From positions 8,242,281-8,306,280 of the forward strand of contig NC_088301.1 of NCBI RefSeq assembly GCF_032854445.1: a stretch of DNA of 64,000 nucleotides. The letters are read 5' to 3'. Numbering within the stretch: the first letter of the stretch is position 1; each line of letters opens with the position of its first letter. The DNA comes from Liolophura sinensis. Its lineage: Eukaryota; Mollusca; Polyplacophora; Chitonida; Chitonidae. This document shows positions 59,601 through 64,000 of the stretch, one piece after another. The notes under the pieces were generated by a model. It saw only the letters and a program-made list of their open reading frames with translations. It was not told the origin of the DNA and ran no database searches. The translations under genes and the position numbers were made by a program.

Positions 59601-62600
59601 TTCAAACTACAGTGTGTATGATAGTGGCCTTTTTTCTTCAGGCTTCTCTGATTGGTCATCTACAGCAGATGGGATTCCTTACAGATGGTCTGTGTTATGT
59701 GGAACTGGGAGCCGGCAGGGGTAAGCGTGCTGTTCATTGTGTTTGTGCCAAAGTTGCGTGTGAGATTTCAAGTTGACATTGATACATGTAACTTGATTTT
59801 TGCTTTAGTGAGCTTGCATACTTAGATGTGTTATGATGGTTAATAGAGTAAACCATGTGGTATTAAGTCAAGTAAATGTAATGCTGAATTTAGGAATTTC
59901 ATAATCATACGTGTTGCTCACAAGTTGAATTTATCTGGAGGTGTTTACATTTCAGATCAAGGTTTCATACCATACATGTATACGTCATGCTTGCTCATGT
60001 AACCCATTTTGTGCCCGATATTAGATAGCGTGATTGCAACTCGCTAAAAACATTACCGTTCTCTGTTCAGACTGTGAATAGATTTTCAGACCCAGTGTAA
60101 AGAGAGCTTAAAATCTATAACAGAATGTGCATTCATTGAAGTAAAAAAAAAAACAAAAGATGACAGGACAGCTCCATTGTAATGAGGAATGGTAAATCTT
60201 GCTGTATCATTCGCCCCAAATGTGCCTTTTTTGAGACAAATACTTCACGTCTTCACAGTGATTGAAATTTGCATTTTTTAAAGATTTTAAAAGTGGTACT
60301 TGTTGATGCCTCGTGTGGCGCTCAACACTGAGAGGTTAGAGCAAGGAAACAGGACTGGTTGTCCAGGTGTCAGTATATTGTGACTGGGTGGGATGTCATG
60401 TCTGGTGTCTTCAGCATGATATTTCAGTGGCGGTATGCCACATGAAGACACAATATATGTGCACATACCTAATGACTTTTCGTTGTCATATGACTGAAAA
60501 ATTAAGTGAAGTACAACATTAAATCCTATACATACATATATACTTCAAAACACCTTTCTGAGATCAATACACCTACTGTATGTTACATTATTGACAGGTG
60601 AATTTGCACACTGGGTACAACTAGCCATGGACACCTGTAATGACAGCTCTTTTGTACTGGTTGATAAGGGAACATGTAGATACAAAGTAAGTATTGTTTG
60701 CAGCTTAATTGGCCTCCATATAAAGCACAAGGTACGAGTTCAAAACCAGCATTGGACAGAGGATTTGTAGATACTTGCGCTCTCACCTTTTTGGGGACCT
60801 TGGTAAGAGTAGGTGGGCAACAATGTTTATGTGGCCATTTGTGCAATCTTGAGTTTGTGGAAGATCACAAGTCTTCCAGCAATAGGGTATGCATACCTGT
60901 ACCTGACATGCATGGGACAATTTGTCAGTAACCTGCCAGACTAAGGTTGGAGGTTTATCCTTGGTACTCCAGTTTTCTCACCTAAAATTGACTGCCATGG
61001 TATAAGTGAAAAGCTCTTGAGTGTGAGAATATATAATTATGTCCTCCATGATCCTAAAGGATGGTGATACCAATGTACATGCTTACTAGGCAAGTCTGTC
61101 CATCACACACCCTGTGTAATTGACACATTTAGAAGGACGAACTCTCAACATGTGCACCGTATCTTGATTTTTGACAGAAAGCTAATGGTTGTGCTAATTT
61201 ACATATTTTAGTGCTTTTTCATTGTCGTGTTTGTTTAATGAGCAGAAAGTTATAAAACAGACATTGTCCTACACACTGACAACATGGACATCACATTATA
61301 AAGGTTTTCATTTTCACATTAGTGTATGTGTATTTTTAATGGGGAATATCCCCCGTCTAAAGAAATTTGGGCCTGTGTTGTCTTGACTGGTGTTCATGTC
61401 TTGTTTTATTTTTAATGACTTTCTGTGGTAATACCGGTAATGTTTTCCAGTGGTTAATTCGGCATGGTACAAATAGCCAGCATACAGGAAAAGGTATAAG
61501 TACCATATATTATGTCATGAAGCACCAGTTAAATAAATATATCATTAAATGGTATATTCAAGGTTAAATAATTCAGGGATTGTAAATCTATTTCATTCAG
61601 TGCTTTATTGCTTGTATCTCTTCTAAGAGCTGAAATGGTATTCAAATAACACCAGCATATATGAATGAAATAAAAATTAAAATTCTATAATTTTGTATAT
61701 TCTATAATTATAATGCTGTAATTTTCAAGTATTTGTATATATTTAACCCGTCCATAGTGACAGTATTTCTGTATTTTTTGCGACAGTTTGATAGTTTTCA
61801 CAAAGGAGAGCATCAAGGACCAACATTTGAGAGACTTCAAGTCAACCTGGCTGACATTAACTTGGGTAAGACATCAGACTAAGTTGACTGATAATAATTG
61901 GTGTAAGGCTTCAGGCTAAGTATTATAATTAGTCAGGTGTTATTCCAGGCTAACATGGCTGATATTACTTTTAGATGAGGCTCCAGATTGACTTTTGGTT
62001 AAACTAGCTGCCATTAATTTGGGGAAGACTTCAGGTAAACTGGCTGCCATTAATTTAGGTAAGACATGAGCCAAAGTTGACTGAGACCAATTTGAGACTT
62101 TAAAGTGCCAGACATTAATTTGGGTAAGAAGCCAGATTAAGCTATTTGTTCATGTATTATTCAGGGCTGACATGGCTTACATTAAATTTAGGTGAGGCTC
62201 CAGATTGACTTGCCCGATATTATATTTGGGGCAAACTCCAGGTTAACATGATTTGGGGTAAAATTTCAGGTTTAATTGGCTGCAATTCATTTGGGTATTA
62301 AGACTTCAGGTTAAGCTGGCTGCCATTAATTTGGGAATGACTTCAGGTTAAACTGGCTGCCTTTAATTTGGGCCAAACTTCCGGTTAAACTGGCTGCCTT
62401 TATTTTGGGTACCACTTCCAGTTAATCTGGCTGCCTATAATTTGGGTAACACTTCCGGTTAAACTGGCTGTCTTTAATTTGGGTAACACTTCCGGTTAAA
62501 CTGGCTGTCTTTAATTTGGGTAACACTTCAGGTTAAACTGGCTGCCTTTAATTTGGGCCAAACTTCCGGTTAAACTGGCTGCCTTTATTTTGGGTCAAAC

Positions 62601-64000
62601 TTGCGGTTAAACTGGCTGCCTTTATTTTGGGGAACACTTCCAGTTAAACTGGTTGCCTTTAATTTGGGTAACATTTCCGGTTAAACTGGCTGTCTTTAAT
62701 TTGGGTAACACTTCCGGTTAAAGTGGCTGCCTTTAATTTGGGTAACACTTCCAGTTAAACTGGCTGCCTTTAATTTGGGCCAAACTTCCTGTTAAAGTGG
62801 CTGCCTTTATTTTGCGTCAAACTTCCGGTTAAAGTGGCTGCCTTTATTTTTGGTAACACTTCCAGTTAAACTGGCTGCCTTTAATTTGGGTAACACTTCC
62901 GGTTAAACTGGCTGTCTTTAATTTTGGTATCACTTCAGGTTAAAGTGGCTGTCTTTAATTTGGGTAACACTTTCGGTTAAACTGGCTGCCTTTAATTTGG
63001 GTAACGTTTCCGGTTAAACTGGCCGCCTTTAATTTGGGCCAAACCTCCGGTTAAACTGGCTACCTTTATTTTGGGTCAAACTTCTGGTTAAAGTGGCTGC
63101 CTTTATTTTGGGTAACACTTCCAGTTAATCTGGCTGCCTTTAATTTGGGTAACACTTCCGGTTAAAGTGGCTGTCTTTAATTTGGGTAACACTTCTGGTT
63201 AAACTGGCTGTCTTTAATTTGGGTAACACTTCCAGTTAAACTGGCTGTCTTTAATTTGGGTAACACTTCCGGTTAAACTGGCTGCCTTTAATTTGGGTGA
63301 CCCTTCCAGTTAAACTGGCTGCCTTTAATTTAGTTAACACTTCCAGTTAAACTGGCCGCCATTAATTTGTTATGCGTAATTTCTTAGATATCAGTTTTAG
63401 GGATACGTGAAATGCTTGGTTTAAATTGCTTAATACAGAATATATGATGTATTGTAATAAATAAAAGTACAACAAAGCTTCCAGCTTTGGTGATGGTGAT
63501 AGCTGTCAAAATCACGTTGCTCTGTTCACTAAACTGATCTCATAGTCCCAGTATGTTCATTGATGACGACATTTCCAAATATTAACGGAAAATACCCATA
63601 AAATAGAGGGGTAAGTAAGAAATACAAAATATACCTCAAAAATGAAAAAAATTGTTCTGAACTTTTTTGCCATATTTTGGTTCGATCATTTTCCTTAAAA
63701 CCATTCTCTTGGTTTTAAAGTATGTTTTCATGTATCGTGTAACTGGCTGGCATTAATTTGTGTAAAACGTCAGGTTTACCTGGCTGCCTGCTGTGTTCCA
63801 TGTTCCATGTGGTGAATATTTCCACCTCACATGTTTTTTACTCTTACAAAGTTTTCCAGCTTAACCCTATACCATATATAGTTTAACCTTGTGTGCAAGG
63901 TAATTAGTCAGTTTATACATGGTTTGATCAGCAATCAATGAATTTCAGCATGCCTTTACCTCCATGATTGCTTTTTATTTGTTATAGGAAAGGTACCATC
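53652..64000 (+). CDS. TRMT13: TRMT13 homologue: tRNA 2'-O-methyltransferase, 3' end outside window
   Basis: Ten in-phase exons: 53652-53855, 54843-54889, 56792-56858, 57981-58043, 58287-58356, 58967-59073, 59642-59720, 60598-60686, 61787-61865, and 63988 to the edge, giving about 272 residues of a family usually near 480. Features: CCCH-type finger (about 38-63: CAFYVLRKKRFCRF, then YCAEH); CHHC finger (C78, H84, H94, C98: CPLNPKHTCYEDSLHKHLKK); linker; then the methyltransferase domain with the SAM-binding motif VELGAGRG (206-213) and HWVQLAMDTC, SFVLVDKGTCRYK, FERLQVNLADINLGKVPS. The family methylates the 2'-OH at position 4 of the tRNA acceptor stem. The ATG chosen is the first in frame after a tttgccag acceptor. 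The catalytic C-terminal part is beyond the window. Introns 2, 3 and 9 carry minisatellites. Confidence 0.94.
54945..56268. repeat. 79-base minisatellite in TRMT13 intron 2, 16 full copies plus a partial one
   Basis: Units begin gtgatgattgagtaaccatg at 54945, 55024 and every 79 bases to 56209; the last is partial. Copies differ at only a few sites (ccat/ccgt, gagatg/gaggtg, cccac/cctac, tgattgag/tggttgtg), so the array is young or homogenised. Each contains gtggtaagagtg, which resembles a splice donor. Confidence 0.95.
57584..57709. repeat. 21-base minisatellite, six copies, in TRMT13 intron 3
   Basis: Unit gtttatacaagtgcagtgccc at 57584, 57605, 57626, 57647, 57668 and 57689 (given as 21-base period; one copy has a single change). 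Because the period is a multiple of three, open frames run through in both directions. These are not genes. Confidence 0.95.
60293..60525 (+). mobile_element. SINE family 2 in TRMT13 intron 8
   Basis: Plus-strand copy: agtggtacttgttgatgcct, gctcaacactgagaggttag, atgtcatgtctggtgtcttc, and tail side gttgtcatatgactgaaaaa. The tRNA-like head is not clear. Confidence 0.65.
61837..63362 (+). repeat. 37-base minisatellite derived from the exon 9 / splice-donor junction of TRMT13
   Basis: About 30 regular units plus degenerate ones; core 62300-63362. The unit reads acttcmggttaaactggctg followed by cctttaatttgggtaac. The real exon 9 end and donor (61837-61880) read acttcaagtcaacctggctg, acattaacttg, g|gtaagacatcag, which matches the unit along its whole length. 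Early units (near 62030-62130) still carry gtaaga; later ones mostly carry gtaaca. A stray unit lies at 63740-63785. Confidence 0.92.

Overview
The window looks like nuclear DNA of an AT-rich invertebrate, most likely a lophotrochozoan such as a mollusc or brachiopod. The evidence is spliced genes with GT/AG introns, TATA boxes and AATAAA signals, two families of tRNA-derived SINEs, decayed Tc1/mariner copies, MITE-like palindromes and many minisatellites. There are no bacterial operons. The species cannot be named from the sequence alone.

Two genes can be identified with confidence, and they lie head to head. RAD23 (minus strand, 38649-52258, nine coding exons) encodes the ubiquitin-receptor/DNA-repair protein with UBL, UBA1, XPC-binding and UBA2 domains. 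TRMT13 (plus strand, 53652 to beyond the right edge, ten exons seen) encodes the tRNA 2'-O-methyltransferase with CCCH and CHHC zinc fingers and the SAM-binding motif. A perfect CRE palindrome lies about 100 bp upstream of the RAD23 start.

Three further spliced genes of unknown function appear to enter the secretory pathway. One is a signal-peptide/ectodomain/transmembrane protein on the minus strand (7772-11126). One is a complete three-exon, 126-residue, 12-cysteine secreted protein on the minus strand with a TATA box (20841-23759). One is a partly resolved cysteine-containing secreted protein on the plus strand (30866-34383 or 34471).

Two minus-strand regions (1-2190 and 26770-28170) are broken remnants of a large gene family that combines C2H2-type fingers with a family-B DNA-polymerase-like protein of virus-like or Polinton-like elements. 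Both have stops and frame changes. The left copy lies behind a 190-bp duplicated module rich in E2F-like, CRE and CCAAT sites.

The rest is repeats. The most unusual is a 37-bp minisatellite in TRMT13 intron 9 whose unit matches the end of exon 9 plus its 5' splice site, so the array looks like amplified splice-donor DNA. Others are a 79-bp array in TRMT13 intron 2, a polypyrimidine-CAG array at 14.0-15.5 kb, a 38-bp array at 25.4-26.7 kb, nested SINEs with visible target-site duplications, and foldback structures. RAD23 exon 9 carries two compensating one-base differences in C runs that put UBA2 out of frame as written.
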